Source of the DNA: Takakia lepidozioides
Lineage: Eukaryota > Streptophyta > Takakiopsida > Takakiales > Takakiaceae
Length of the DNA stretch: 64,000 nt
Direction: 5' to 3'
NCBI GenBank assembly: GCA_030704615.1
Contig: CM060734.1
Location: forward strand, 6,572,001 to 6,636,000
How positions within the stretch are numbered: the stretch's first letter is position 1; every line of letters starts with the position of its first letter. Positions 11,010-22,237 of this stretch are shown here, in pieces. Under the pieces are notes generated by a model, which worked only from the letters and a program-made list of their open reading frames with translations, made no database searches and was not told the DNA's origin. The position numbers and the translations under genes were made by a program.

Positions 11010-11460
11010 TTGTTTGTTTTGGCATCTTCAGCCTGGCAGCCCTGGAAGTGCATGGTTGCATCACAAAAGCACGAGTTGGTGAGATGAATGATCAAGGTCA
11101 GAGGGGTTAGAAAGGCGCCAGGTCGTTGCAAAGCACGAGTTGGTGAGAAGAATGATGAAGGTCAGAGGGGTTAGAGCCAGGTCGTTGCTGCATTGAGATT
11201 TGCAACAGGGTGCACACCTTCATTGTAGATGACAGGTTGCATCCCAGAATTAAGGAAATCCATGCTGAGCTGAGAAGATTGTCTGGGCAGATGAAGTGCC
11301 TTCAAAACATTTCACCCTCTTTTCCCGTCTTATAATCGTCCTTAAATTTTCATGTTGATTTCAGCAAGTTACTGGTTGAGTGAACCTTAGATAGTTTGCA
11401 ATGCGTGTGCAAAGCCGACAGCTCTAGAAAAGGCTGCTTCTGCATGTGATTCTTAGGGAT
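11010..11460 (+). pseudogene. PPR protein fragment with E/E+-like C-terminal segment
   Basis: About 11025-11070 encodes LAALE followed by VHGCITKA, the start of a PLS-class PPR repeat. After a local duplication, 11210-11305 encodes VHTFIVDDRLHP then RIKEIHAELRRLSGQMK, the segment that follows the E domain in plant E/DYW PPR proteins. The sequence from about 11305 to 11420 (CAAGTTACTGGTTGAGTGAA) matches the intron-like stretch that recurs at 30890, 32300, 48320 and 49750. PPR proteins bind organellar RNA. This copy is too short to function. Confidence 0.65.
11066..11190. repeat. Tandem duplication of ~67 bp
   Basis: AAGCACGAGTTGGTGAGA, then GGTCAGAGGGGTTAGA and CAGGTCGTTGC occur twice in a row with small differences, inside the PPR fragment. 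Confidence 0.8.
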
Positions 11461-11658
11461 TGCTTGGGTTTGTTTTCATTGTTCTTCCATGATTGTTGCG
11501 ATGGTGGATGCGATGCTCGTTGCGATGGTGGTTTTCATTGCGATGTTGGTTCTCACGATTGTTGGGGATGACAGAGTGACGACGAGCCCGACACGCTGGT
11601 GGTATCATTGACAGCTCCAACTGCTCGAGCAGTCACTCCAAAAGCCGCTACTCATCGC

Positions 11659-14600
11659 ATGTTTGGATCGCCCAACTTGGGGCGGGAGGGCAAACTAAAT
11701 CCTTTTGTTGGTGGACGGGAGGACCTGCAGCGAGAGTACAACAGAATAGGCATTGGGGAGGTTGGTGCAGGCGGCATGGTAGGTGAAGGGCGTCGGATGA
11801 GGACAACAGATCCGACAATAGAGGAAGTTGATGCACATGCAGTAGGGCCCGCCCACGCAAAGAAGAAGAAGAAGAAGAAAGCCAAGCACATGCAATCCCC
11901 GGCGAGAGAGCCGTCACGGGCTGCGGAGGGGGGAGTGAGCAGGGCGCGCGAGGGTGTCAGTTCGCCTCAATCAAAGGTGGTCGTCCTGGAGGCCTCCCGT
12001 GCTGCTACCCCTAGTAAGAAACAGAAGGCCCGTGAGAGGGCAAAAGAACAGGCAAGACAGAAGGCTAGCCAGGAGGCAAGAGAAAAGGCCACTGAAGAGG
12101 CCAGGGTTGTGAAAATGACAGATGCCCATGTAAGCGAGGGACGCACAAAGACGGTGGATCCCTCCAAGACACCACAAACAGGCAGTAACACACCGGTTAC
12201 ACCATCGTGGGTGGGAGCAGCCCACCAAATTACCCATACGGTGGAGACTGGAGGAGGGGAAAGAACACCACAAAGAGCACGATTGTGGAAGTTCGAGGTG
12301 AAGCCGGGGAGAGTGCTCGAGGTGGTTCCGGCGGTGGTTGACCATGTTGAGGACGACGAGAGGGAGCTTTCTGACCAGGATGACATCCTCCCGGACATCC
12401 CCAGGCCCCAAACCCGGAGCATACAAGCTGGATTTGGCGGTCCGGGTGGGCTACCGGAGAACCCCCTTGCAACAGACGTCATGTCGGAGGCGGATATGAA
12501 GTTGGCCGCTGCCAAGATGTTGGAGGCAACCCACAACAACATTGGCAGGGTCCTGGGGGGCATGGTGTACCCGGCCAAGCTTCGGATTCCCCTTTGCCAC
12601 TTGGTTTCATTGCAGGTGGTGAAACTTGCCCTCCCAGGCGATATCGACAAGCTGAAATTCTCTTTCCGGGAGGGATATCGAATGGGGTCTGCCGCATTTT
12701 ACGTTTCCATGGAGAACGACCACGGAGCTTCTTGTGCCCACACTTCCGATGAGGTGGACAAATGGGGTCCCCATTGGCAAAGGCGAAATGAGGAGTTCGA
12801 GAGATTGATTGCTACTAATCATCTTTTCCAGCACTTGTCTGGAAAGATGTTTTACGTGTGGGACGACAATCATCGCCTCCTGGCATGGATGGAGTACATA
12901 GCCCAAGCCCACCCCAACGACCTGGATTGGCATTTCGCCGTGGAGTGTGTTGTAAGGTTGCGGGGCCCAAAGATTGCAGTCTTCTCAAAGCGGCAATGGT
13001 AGTCATCAACTCGTAAATTACAATGCCTCTTGCTTTGGAACTTTGAATTTGAAACAGTCATTACATTGCCAATCGTCATATTTGTTGCAAATTCTCATTT
13101 CTGTATTGTTTAATGGAAATGTGGCATTGCAGGGTGACTAAGAATGCCTTCATTGCCACCAACTTGTCCCATATGCTCTTCCGAGAGAAGGATGTCGGGA
13201 AGCAAGGGGTGCAAGAGTTTGCCAATTCGCTCAATGCTGACTTGCTGCGCAAGTCGGAGGCAAAGGCAGACAGAACCTGGTATAGGCTGAGCATGGACGC
13301 CATGGTGGACTACATATTTCGGGTAAAGCTCCTGACTGTTTTGTTCAGCTTATCTGTCTCTCCTCCCCCAATAGAAGAAAAAGTGTTGACCAAGATTTCT
13401 AATTATATCTGCGCATTCTTGACAGACAAAAATTCAGCAGGATTTGGCACATGCGCGGAGGTTCTACATGGAGTCAGAGGAGAAGAAACTAACCCTCCCG
13501 GCACTGGAATCGTATCTCAAAGCTGCGGAGGCGAAGGCCCGCATAAAGTACAAGTCGCGGATGGTAAAGTACGTGGCCATAGCTGATCCCGCCCTTGGTG
13601 CCAACTTTCTGGTGGAGGTGGGGAAGCACTACTCCCGCGCTCTGAAGCCCACGATGACATTGGAGAAGCTGCATCGTCTAGCCACATCCTGTGTGGATGC
13701 AACAGAAAAGGTTATACATTCTTAACCAAATTGTCGTGGCAGCAATTCATTTTTGTGGTGTTTGGTGCTTACTAATATGCTGGGTGGTTGGATAGACCCG
13801 GTGGCTCCAAATCTGGAATGGTTCCCAAAGTACAAGGGACATGTGGAGCTTCCCCAAACCCGACAAACTGTCCGACCCCACATTCGACATGAGAATGAAC
13901 CACATGACATGGTGGTTTCAGGTACTTTCCCACGCTTCATTTGGGGCTTCTACTCTTGTATCGGATGGATTTATTGTATTTTTTGAGGAAAGCGGTCTGA
14001 TGGAGAATGTCCACAGGTGACGACGAATGCGCAAGAGCAGCTTGACACACAAGCACATCAGTTCAAGCTAGAGATTTCTGGTGAAGCAGAGAGCCTACGC
14101 GACTATGTGACGAGGTACTTTCTGCTCTACAAAACCGACCTATTCTTTCGAGAGATACCCCATGCCCGCCGGAGCCACGAGTTCACCGACCAGCCGAACG
14201 CGGACAAAGCGGCAATGCGCCTTCTGTACAGGTACATACGCGATGCCTTTCTTTTTAGTCCCTACATTTCGAGGATTTAAGAGGCCTTATGTGGCGCATG
14301 AAAATTAGTTGTGAAGAAGTCCTTGGAAAAATAGCGCCGAATTTCCGGATTCGGGCCCTAGGGGATGGCTGTCCAGGGGGTGGCTGGCACTCAGTCTGGA
14401 AATTCGGCGCCATTTTTCCAATTGCACGCCTAGTCAGATCTGGGACTTAGCCATTCTCGGCCTCAACCTGGGAAAATGGCGCCGCATTAATCGTTCAGGG
14501 CCCCGAAAATGGCTAAGTCATTGGGGTGTCTGGCACCGAAACTGGAAATTCGGCGCCATTTTTCCAGTTCCGGGCCCAGTCAATTCTGGGACTTAGCCAT

Positions 14601-17027
14601 GATATTCCAGTTCAAGGCCCCGAAAATGGCGAAGTCCCTTGGGTGGCTGGCACCGAAACCGGAAATTCGGCGCCATTTTTCCAGTTCCGGCCCAAGTCAG
14701 TTCTGGGACTTAGCCATTTTCGGCCCCAATCTGGGAAAATGGCGCCGAATTTCCAGTTCAGGACCCCGAAAATGGCTAAGTCCCTGGGGTGGCTGGCACC
14801 GAAACTGGAAATTCGGCGCCATTTTTCCAGTTGCGGCCCCAATCAGTTCTGGGACTTAGCCATTTTTGGCCCCAATTTGGGAAAATGGCGCCGAATTTCC
14901 AGTTCAGGGCCCTGAAAATGGCTAAGTCCCTGGGGTGGCTGGCACCAAAACTGGAAATTCGGCGCCATTTTTCGCGTCTATTTTGCAGTTTCATTCCCTA
15001 AAATTTACCTTGTTCCCGAGACCTCATTCTGTGTGTGTTTCTTGAATGCAGGTACTGCAAGTTCTCCCTTTCGGTCATCTGTCCTTCGAGCCGCCATTCT
15101 TCCTCGCATGGAGGAACCCTAGGGCTGACTCCATGCACACTGACGTTATTGTGAAGGAGTGGCATCTGGAACATTTGCGCGACTGCCCTTGGTATGTGGA
15201 CCTTCCGCCCGGCTCGCTCGACTCATCCGTGTTTCAATTAAAGGTGGATGCGGAGGCCCAACGAAACCGGGCTCCGCTGCCTCCGCTGGGTCCAAAGGAG
15301 GCGAAAGCGCTTGCCAAGTCCAGGAAAGCGGCAGAGCTTGCTCAGGCAGGTATTCAGGAGAAATTGAATGAGAAGAATAAAGGTCAAAAGAAAAGGACAC
15401 GGAAACAGGGGAGTACAGTAACCCCCAAAAAACAGAAAACCACCGGGGCACCGGAGGAGGCGCGGGAGGGGCCCCAAGGGAGTGACTCCGACGACGACTT
15501 TGTGCAAGGTCCTGCGACTGCTGCTGCTGGTACCAAGTTGCCGGTCACCTGGGTTCCCAAGTCAGTTTGGACTGGGACTGGCTCTACCAAGAAGTTGGCA
15601 TTTGAGGGCAAGCCTACACGGTGGTATTTGGCGGTGACGTTTCCGCAGAGGCCAAAGCTAGAACCCCCAACCATCATCCAATGTGTCAATGAGAGCTTCC
15701 TTGACACTCTGGCTGCCAGGGTGAAGAAGGTGGCACACAACAAGTCTGTGGAGGAGCTGAAGGGGAAAGCCAAGATGGCTCCCAGTACAGAGCCTAAAGA
15801 CACCCCTGGTTTTGAATCCATGATGGAATTCTTCACGGCTGTGCGCACGGATTGCAAGAGCACTTGGGGGGGGGGGTTGAGGTGGAGAGAGCCTGCGATA
15901 TGATTCTCCTCGATATTCAAGATGGGGAGCTGCTGGAGGGCCTGGATGGTGCCCACCTGGAACAGGTTTACTGAGGACTACTGGAGAACCGGGTTTGGGC
16001 TGTCGGGGATGCTCCTGGATGACGGTGGATGTATTGTGGTCCTTGCCACAAGAGGGAAGACCACAGACAATGTTGCGGCAAGGTGGACACCAAAAAGTGT
16101 CACCCCGGTCCTCCTCAAAAAATGGTTCTGCATCAATACGCAGGGGTTGTGAACAGAGGGCCAGAGTGTAAGTTATCAATCTATTGCATTCACTTCATAT
16201 TGTGGTGTATCTGAACTAGACCCTGGAGTTGATCCCTCTTTTGTTGGATGTAATGTCGTTTGAGGCATATTGTTTTGTGAAGAGAGGATCTACGTTCAAA
16301 TTCCGCAACGATGGTCGTCTTGTTGATGCCGCTGTGGACCCTGTTACCTACGATGTCCTCTACAACTATGTGCCCCACTCCAGTATGCCGAAGGACACAA
16401 AGACAAGCAAACCGTGGCGGTACAGCCGAACCCGGAGCCCTGCTTTCATCCAAACCCTCATGGAGACGTGCTCGGATGTCCAAGGGCGGATTCTTGACCT
16501 CACATGCGGCACGGGTAAGCCTTCACGTGCACAGTTTGTCCCCTGGCCCAATTGCAATTGCATGCCGCATGCTACTAACTGCCCGCTTTGTCCATCAGGT
16601 GCTTCAATGTGGGCAGGGACGTTGTCCAACAGGCATGTCTTCGCCTTCGAGCCAGATACTGCCCTCCACAACTCCGAACTTGTAGCGGCTGAACGTCTGC
16701 CAGAGGCATCCTCAGAGGAAGAGGAAGAATCCGACAAGGAGCAGGGGGAGGTACAAGTTGGGATCGAGGCCGAGGAGCCCCCGGTTTACGAGTGAGTGGT
16801 CGCATTGTAAGTTGTCTCCTGATTTCGTGAGGCACCTCCCTTCGCTCTCTTATTTCATTGAAAGAGCCTTTGTGCTTCTGCTGGTATTGACATTCTTGAA
16901 GTGGATTTGTTCTTACTGTAGGATGCCAAGTACTGCAGGAGGGACGTCTACACCGCAGTTTATGGGCAGGAGGAACGTGCCTTTTTTTGCCAGGGGGGAC
17001 TTCATGCCGAGTCCAGAAAGGGACTAG
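11659..17027 (+). pseudogene. ParB-like/adenine methyltransferase fusion gene, right copy (decayed, most complete)
   Basis: Exons inferred from GT-AG sites and the left copy: 11659-13012, 13133-13322, 13426-13710, 13796-13921, 14017-14231, 15052-16167, about 16254-16514, 16599-16791, 16922-17027. All joins keep phase. The first ATG of the open frame is 11659; a non-ATG start or upstream exon is possible. The N-terminus has a KKKKKKK run and a Lys/Arg/Ala coiled stretch. The ParB-like core has SGKMFYVWDD with DDNHR (12862-12876) where the left copy has DGNHR. The methylase half has DIQD (15912-15923) for the left copy's DIPD, then ILDLTCGTG across the 16515-16598 intron. Breaks: 4-nt loss near 12950, 7-nt loss near 15070, G-run frameshift near 15866, and loss of the acceptor before the 16254 exon. 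Family known from bacterial ParB-methylase fusions; function here inferred. Confidence 0.7.
14330..14975. repeat. Intronic minisatellite with GGCGCC palindromes (right copy)
   Basis: Counterpart of the 2500-3190 array, inside the 14232-15051 intron. Units alternate AAATTCGGCGCCATTTTTCC with CTGGGACTTAGCCATTTTCG. One unit carries AATAGCGCCGAATTTCC, showing decay of the core. Confidence 0.9.
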
Positions 17028-17060
17028 ATCCTTCCTACTTATGCTGCCCGACTTGCTTCG

Positions 17061-17381
17061 GTGTCAATTAGGAGGTCTTCCGAACCTAGTCGTGTACAGC
17101 AGATTTTAGACGAGGCAAACCTCAAGAAAATGAAGATGAGGGAGGAGGCAGCAGCTATTAGAGCCCGTCAGGCTCGTAGATTTGTCGTGGATTCTACTGA
17201 GAAAAGTGGGGGAGAAGAGGCAGAAGATTCCCAGGAGGTGAGGTGGACAGTCCCCCAAGGAGAGGATGGTATTTTTGAGAGGCATAGTGGAACTTATGCA
17301 TCTCATAGCTCAGAGGATGGGGGGGATGAGGGGGATGAGGAGGAAGGTGGGGCAAGTTTCTCGGAGGGTGTAGGAGAGTAG
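17061..17381 (+). CDS. Acidic 106-aa ORF downstream of the ParB-methylase gene (right copy)
   Basis: Homologue of 73-393 with the same length and no indels. It begins MSIRRSSEPSRVQQILDE and ends in an Asp/Glu/Gly-rich tail. It is in frame with the last methylase exon; the only barrier is TAG at 17025-17027, where the left copy has TAA. The 33 bases between read ILPTYAARLAS in the same frame. It may be a separated C-terminal tail or a small independent gene. No family recognised. Confidence 0.45.
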   Translation: MSIRRSSEPSRVQQILDEANLKKMKMREEAAAIRARQARRFVVDSTEKSGGEEAEDSQEVRWTVPQGEDGIFERHSGTYASHSSEDGGDEGDEEEGGASFSEGVGE

Positions 17382-17653
17382 TGCCCATTCTGGCTATGAC
17401 AGTTAGGACACACTTGTATAGATGTGGCTTGCCACAAAATTTGCAATAAAATGTTGCATTTCATTGCTATGACGAGTCCACTGGTGCCAAATTCCAACTT
17501 CATATGACCCTATTTCCGTGCCTCCTAACCCTATTTCCGTGGACACACAATGGTCCGCTCATGTTTTTTTTTTTTTTTCCGCTCATGCTCATGCCGCTCA
17601 TGAAATAGCAGCCCCCCCAGTTTTAGGACAGTTTGCAAAACTCCCTCACCGTA

Positions 17654-17957
17654 AGCCGGGTATTTGCTCTCCGGAGCCCAATTTCGGCGCCGTTATTGGT
17701 CGCACTCCCGAGCCTTCAGCCGGGTATTTGGTTTCCGGACCCCAATTTTGGCGCTGTTCTTGGCTGCACTCTGGTGGCTTCAGCCTAGTATTTGGTTTCC
17801 GGGGCCCAATTTCGGCGCCGTTATTGGCTGCACTCCGGAGGCTTCAGCCGGGTATTTGGTTGGCGGAGCCCAATTTCGGCACCATTATTGGCTTCACTCC
17901 CGAGCCTTCAGCCAGCTATTTCTTTTCCTGTGCCCAATTACGGCGCCGTTATACCCA
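17654..17957. repeat. Tandem array, 64-bp unit x 4.7, with GGCGCC core
   Basis: AGCCGGGTATTTGG or a variant starts at 17654, 17718, 17782, 17846 and 17910, an exact 64-bp period. Each unit contains CCCAATTTCGGCGCCGTTAT or a mutated form. It shares the AATTTCGGCGCC core with the other arrays but not the rest of the unit. Confidence 0.9.
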
Positions 17958-18109
17958 ACCATCCTGCACTTCTGCAACAGTACTATCCACGGTTATAGGT
18001 CGCCATTGCGTTTTCGGAGTCTGCAAACCCAGATCCTAATTCCGCTTGCGTCCCTTCCTCCGGGGTAATTTCGGTTCCGTTATTGGCCAGAATTGTGTTT
18101 TTATATGAC

Positions 18110-20206
18110 CTGGCCTGGCGGTCCATGAGCTTGGGCTCCAAGTCATGAGTGGATACTGGTACTTATGAGCGGAGTGCTTCCAGCATGAGCGCGGAAATCT
18201 TCGAAAACCTTCTCTCCGAGAATGAACGGGGCCGGCAATCAAAGCCTCTTCCACTAAGTGCACTACCAAGTGCACTTGGATGTCAAAGAAGGAGGGAGAA
18301 AGGTTCATCTCCAACATACACATTACCTCCGCCGCCTCCTTCTTCATGCGTGGAAAATCTGCTTCCTCCAACTCTCTGGAGCAAATCCACCGGAACAAGC
18401 CTCCCAATCTGTAGATTGTCTCGCAAACCTCGGAAGTCAATGTCCCACGTGCTGCAATGGGCAAGATATCTTGCAATATATTATGGTAGTCATGAGACTT
18501 CAAACCATGGACAGTGTCTTCGCTGAATTTTGTACGGAGGGATGATTCATACCCGGTTGGTGTCCGGATAGCATCTATGGTGGCTCTCACTTTGTTGTAT
18601 TCCTCCTTTGTCCATTGCCAAGGTGCGCGCCTATACTTCCACCGTACAACACCCTTTGGGTCCACACCATTTTGTTCAGCCCATAGATGGCGCATGCGAC
18701 CCTGCTCCTCAAGCTCCTTTCTAACATCGAGAGAATCTCCTTTTGCAGCCACTCCCTTATTTGCCGGCGTGCCATGAAAAACCCGAAAAAAGGATGAACA
18801 GACATTCTTCTCAATATGCATGGGATCTAGAAGATGGCGAATCTTCAGGTCCTACATATACCCCCACCCACAAATACTTACACAAATATTTTGACGTGAA
18901 AGTGACAATGTAACTCATACAAAATGTGCAATATCACATGCATGCATAAGGACATTGATGGTGTTTTTGTGGAATATGTACCGCTCAATATGACAACTCG
19001 TAGAAGATTGAAAGTCGCTTCATGCCGGGCACGTCCACTTCACCGACCGTGCCTGGCGCCCGCATGGGCCTCTTTCCATCGGTCCTCCCAAAACTGCCCG
19101 GATGGTGTCACGGGGGGGGGGGGGGGGGGGGGGGGGTACTTCCTCTTTGCCATCAAACAAGTGTTTCTCTCTTCTTCTCCATCGATGGCTCATAGGAAGA
19201 AACTTGCGATAGTTGGGATACACCATCTTGTGAAGATGGCGGGAGCTATGTGCATCAAGATCATCGCCACAATGCAAGCATGCATGGTACCCTTTGGTAC
19301 TTAGCCCCGAGCAAACAGTTAGTCATGTACACATCCCACCACATTAGCAAAGACAAAAAGTTGTCATGTGCATGGCCCATAATGCCATCTACCCCACTAC
19401 GGTGCACAAGACTGTCGCCGCTACTTCTATCAATCCCAATCCTCATCGATATTATCCGGCCTTGACAAGTGAATGTATGCGGGTTCTTCATGGGGAACAT
19501 AATATACCTGGATAATCATGCATTGTCTAAAGCAAGATGCCTCTCATATGAAAAGATTGTCCGGTCATAGGGTCAAGTGAAACATCCAATGCTGGGACCC
19601 CCCTCCATAGCTCCTTAAGTTCATCAACTAGAGGTCGCAAGTACGTGTCCATGTTTGCCACTTGTTTTTTCCCTGTGAGATATTCACATCATTGTTTCAA
19701 TGCTCCACCAATATGCAAATTATACTACATAGTGAATTACACGTCTTACTCCATGATTATGTCACTCATCAATCTTGCATCCGAATTCAAAAGATTAATG
19801 TAAAGTCCAAGGGAATAATAAGAATGAAATGGGAACACTCACCTGGTACAATGGCAGCCAACATGATATGGCCTTTTTTTATTGAAAGATACGGAGGGAT
19901 GTTGTAATTCACCATGGTCGCCGGCCAAGTGGAATGACTACATGACTGGACAGAGTATGGGTTGACCCCATTCGAGGAGAAGCCGAGGCGGACATGTCGT
20001 GGGTCGTCCAAGAGAAAATGCCACATCTCTTCAGTATGCCTCCATGCTTGTGAATCTTGTGGCCGCACACCTTTCCCGAGGGGCTCCGATGCGAGACGTG
20101 CCATCTCATTAGTGTTGCCAATGAGGGGCTTCGGTAATGTGCCTTCAATCGCGGGATCATCGGAAAGTAATGCATTTTCTAGGATGAAATACCCCAGCTC
20201 CCCCAC
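18110..20206 (-). mobile_element. CACTA (En/Spm, TNP2-type) transposase remnant
   Basis: The minus strand gives TNP2 landmarks in order. 20206-19787 has the DPRHVRLGFSSNGVNPYS and PPYLSIKKGHIML segments. About 19660-19530 has YLRPLVDELKELW and LDPMTGQSFHMRGILL, then a TAG where Trp is expected and TMHDYPG. 19277-19020 has KMVYPNYRKFLPMSHRWRR and a proline run. 18821-18110 has MHIEKNV, LKSHDYHNILQDILPI and SPSFFDIQVHLVVHLVEEA. TNP2 catalyses CACTA cut-and-paste transposition. Stops, gaps and frame changes make this copy inactive. CACTA termini and the 3-bp target duplication were not identified. Confidence 0.8.
19110..19136. repeat. Poly-G tract inside the CACTA transposase
   Basis: An uninterrupted run of about 25 G residues. 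On the coding (minus) strand it is a CCC run encoding prolines (EEVPPPPPPP) right after the conserved FDGKEE. It is probably an expanded short proline stretch; its length may also be an assembly uncertainty. Confidence 0.85.
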
Positions 20207-20640
20207 ATGTAATCATCCCATTAGTACACATAATACAACACCCTTATGTCTTTCCCTTTATGCACCCTCTCCCTCATTAGGAAAATAATGGTCAAAACCG
20301 AACGTCGCTAATATTACTCACTCCTTCCAAAGCCACAATCAGATCTTGCATGAGTACTACTCTCTAAACCCCAAACTTTGTGGAATACACTTTACATGCA
20401 TTGAGAAGATTAAAGAAAATAATTTCCATGCGAGGGGGAAAGACTCTGAGGCTTCCCTTAGTACCCTTGGGTACCTTGGGGTACCCCTGATACCCTAGGT
20501 TCATCCCCCCCCCCTGACCCCCGGTGTCCCCTGGACACCCCTTTCTTATAGGGCCCACTCCCAAAAGGGGGCAGCAGCTGTGAGGCGAAGTGGCTCTTAG
20601 TTACGCCGGCTTCGGCCAGAGTCTTCTCTCTCTTCAAAGT
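20207..20640. other. Spacer without a recognised gene
   Basis: Contains a GGTACC-rich segment (20460-20500) and a C-run near 20505. No ORF with a domain. It separates the CACTA remnant from a gypsy gag fragment. Confidence 0.4.
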
Positions 20641-21190
20641 TGCTAGATTGAATCTCAAGTCTAGAGCTGTTGAGTGGTTTAGGAAGCAAAATCCTAGGCC
20701 TGATAACTGGGAAGATTTCCATGCAGCAATCATTGCCAAATTTGGGGTGGTTGACCTGGCTGAAATCAAGATGAGGTTGGATGCTATAAAACAAGAGAAC
20801 CGCCAAAGAGTCCAGGTTTACTATGATACATTTACTCGTCTCTTCATGAACGGAGGAATCCCTGATTTGGAGCAACGAAGACGTTTTATAGGGGGTCTTA
20901 GACCCGAGATCATGAGGTCCATGTTGGGCAGACGGTTTTGCTAATGTAGAAGAGGCTTTGGAAACCGCCATAGAGATTGAGAGAGGCTTGGGGAAATTGG
21001 GAGAGACACCACTTGAGCCTATGAGTGGGGAGGATGCTGATCAAGCATTCTATGTCAATCCATTGGACAAGAGATTGGATTGTCTCACGAACACCCTGTA
21101 GAGGTACTTTGAGATGTGAAGTGTCATTGGGGAGTCTTCGGGGAGGAAGGCAGCACCCAAATAGGTTTGTTTTAGCAATTCTTGTAATAA
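20641..21190 (+). pseudogene. Ty3/gypsy gag fragment
   Basis: Encodes NLKSRAVEWFRKQNPRP, NWEDFHAAIIAKFGV, RVQVYYDTFTRLFMNGG and RRRFIGGLRPEIMRSM, the core of the retrotransposon gag capsid domain. After a frameshift near 20935 it continues as EEALETAIEIERGLGKL. A stop TAG follows CLTNTL where Gln is likely. There is no zinc knuckle or pol, and the fragment ends against an LTR end in the opposite orientation. Confidence 0.75.
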
Positions 21191-21193
21191 TGA

Positions 21194-21330
21194 TGTTGAG
21201 TGGATTTTACTCATCCATCCCTTAGCTATCCGTGGTGGATACTCTATGGTAGAAGAGTTAGAAAACTCTAAGTACTCAGCCTGCTCAGAACAATCAGTCA
21301 TGACCTACAGCTAGTGTATCATGGAGGTGT
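21194..21330 (-). repeat. LTR 3'-end fragment related to the 51-63 kb element
   Basis: On the minus strand this reads like the last ~135 bases of the LTRs at 51695 and 63669, including GATACACTAGCTGTAGGTCA, a CACGGATAGCTAAGGGATG variant and the terminal CTCAACA (ending at 21194). It is a third, diverged copy of that LTR family. It sits tail-to-tail with the gag fragment, so the pair is rearranged. Confidence 0.75.
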
Positions 21331-22230
21331 CTTCCTACACCCAACCCTTATGGCATCCATGATATGTGTATTGTGCCCTTAATACTTAAGGTTATGATAC
21401 ATATTGCTTATCACCTATCTAGGCATTCCACAGCTTCTCTCTGGTCTCTCTACACATGCGAATGCGAAACATGAATCAGTATTAATATCACTGTCATGAG
21501 TTAGGCCACCGCCTCAGTAACATCCTAACTACTTTGTGTAATCTCTACTATAGCTTGCAGGCATCCAGCATCATTATCTCGTCTCCCTCTCCCTGTTGTC
21601 CACCTCCGCATGCCATGATCGTCCCAAGTAGCACACAAAAGAAGTCCCCTCAAAAGAACATACAAAACAAAAGTAGGGTCTTAGCTTTGGGATTAGGACA
21701 ACAACCAACATTGAGATGACAAACACTTAGAAGAGAGAAGCAAAACAACACAAAACAACAAGGGAGTTCATACGTAGATTAGGTTACACATGTATGAACT
21801 TCATCCAAATCAAACGTATGGATGACAATTTGAAGAAAAAGATTGTAATATCAAATGTTAATTTTTAAAATATTTATAAGTTTTTTTCATTATATTTCTA
21901 TATATTGTAGTCATCATAGTTGAGTTTGTATTTTAAAACCAACATAAACACAAAATAAAAATTAAACCTAACAAGTACATACTCTAGATGTATCAAACAT
22001 AGTTCATGAGGAACATAAGATAGTGTTTTAATATTACTAAATGGGTTTCAATTTTTTCATATATATATATTATTAGATTTATTAAATTAAATGATTTATT
22101 TCTGTGTTTTTATTCAACATGTTGTCTCTATATTACTAAATGGGTTTCAACTTTTTCTTATAGATTATCATTACAATTTTTATTAAATGATTTATTTCTG
22201 TGTTTTTTATTCAACATGTGGAATAGGGCA
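21331..22230. other. AT-rich intergenic DNA with a two-copy ~95-bp direct repeat
   Basis: No gene recognised. Within it, TTACTAAATGGGTTTCAA followed by an AT-rich stretch and ATGATTTATTTCTGTGTTTT, TATTCAACATGT occurs twice (about 22035-22120 and 22131-22218), a tandem duplication. Confidence 0.6.
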
Positions 22231-22237
22231 TGTTCCA

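Larger units (their letters stand above)
12624..17457 (+). repeat. Right arm of the ~4.9-kb inverted repeat
   Basis: Reverse-complement counterpart of 1-4888. Likeness starts at CCCTCCCAGG next to an acceptor-like TTTCATTGCAG at 12604-12614 and continues at least to AATAAAATG at 17450, which pairs with the first bases of the window. The coding region left of 12624 has no partner in the left arm. Confidence 0.9.

Noticed and set aside
13000-13002. TAG read as a nonsense mutation in the right ParB-methylase copy
   Set aside because: The left copy shows that the true frame at this point is another one (KAAMADIN). The right copy is out of frame because of a 4-nt deletion upstream near 12950.
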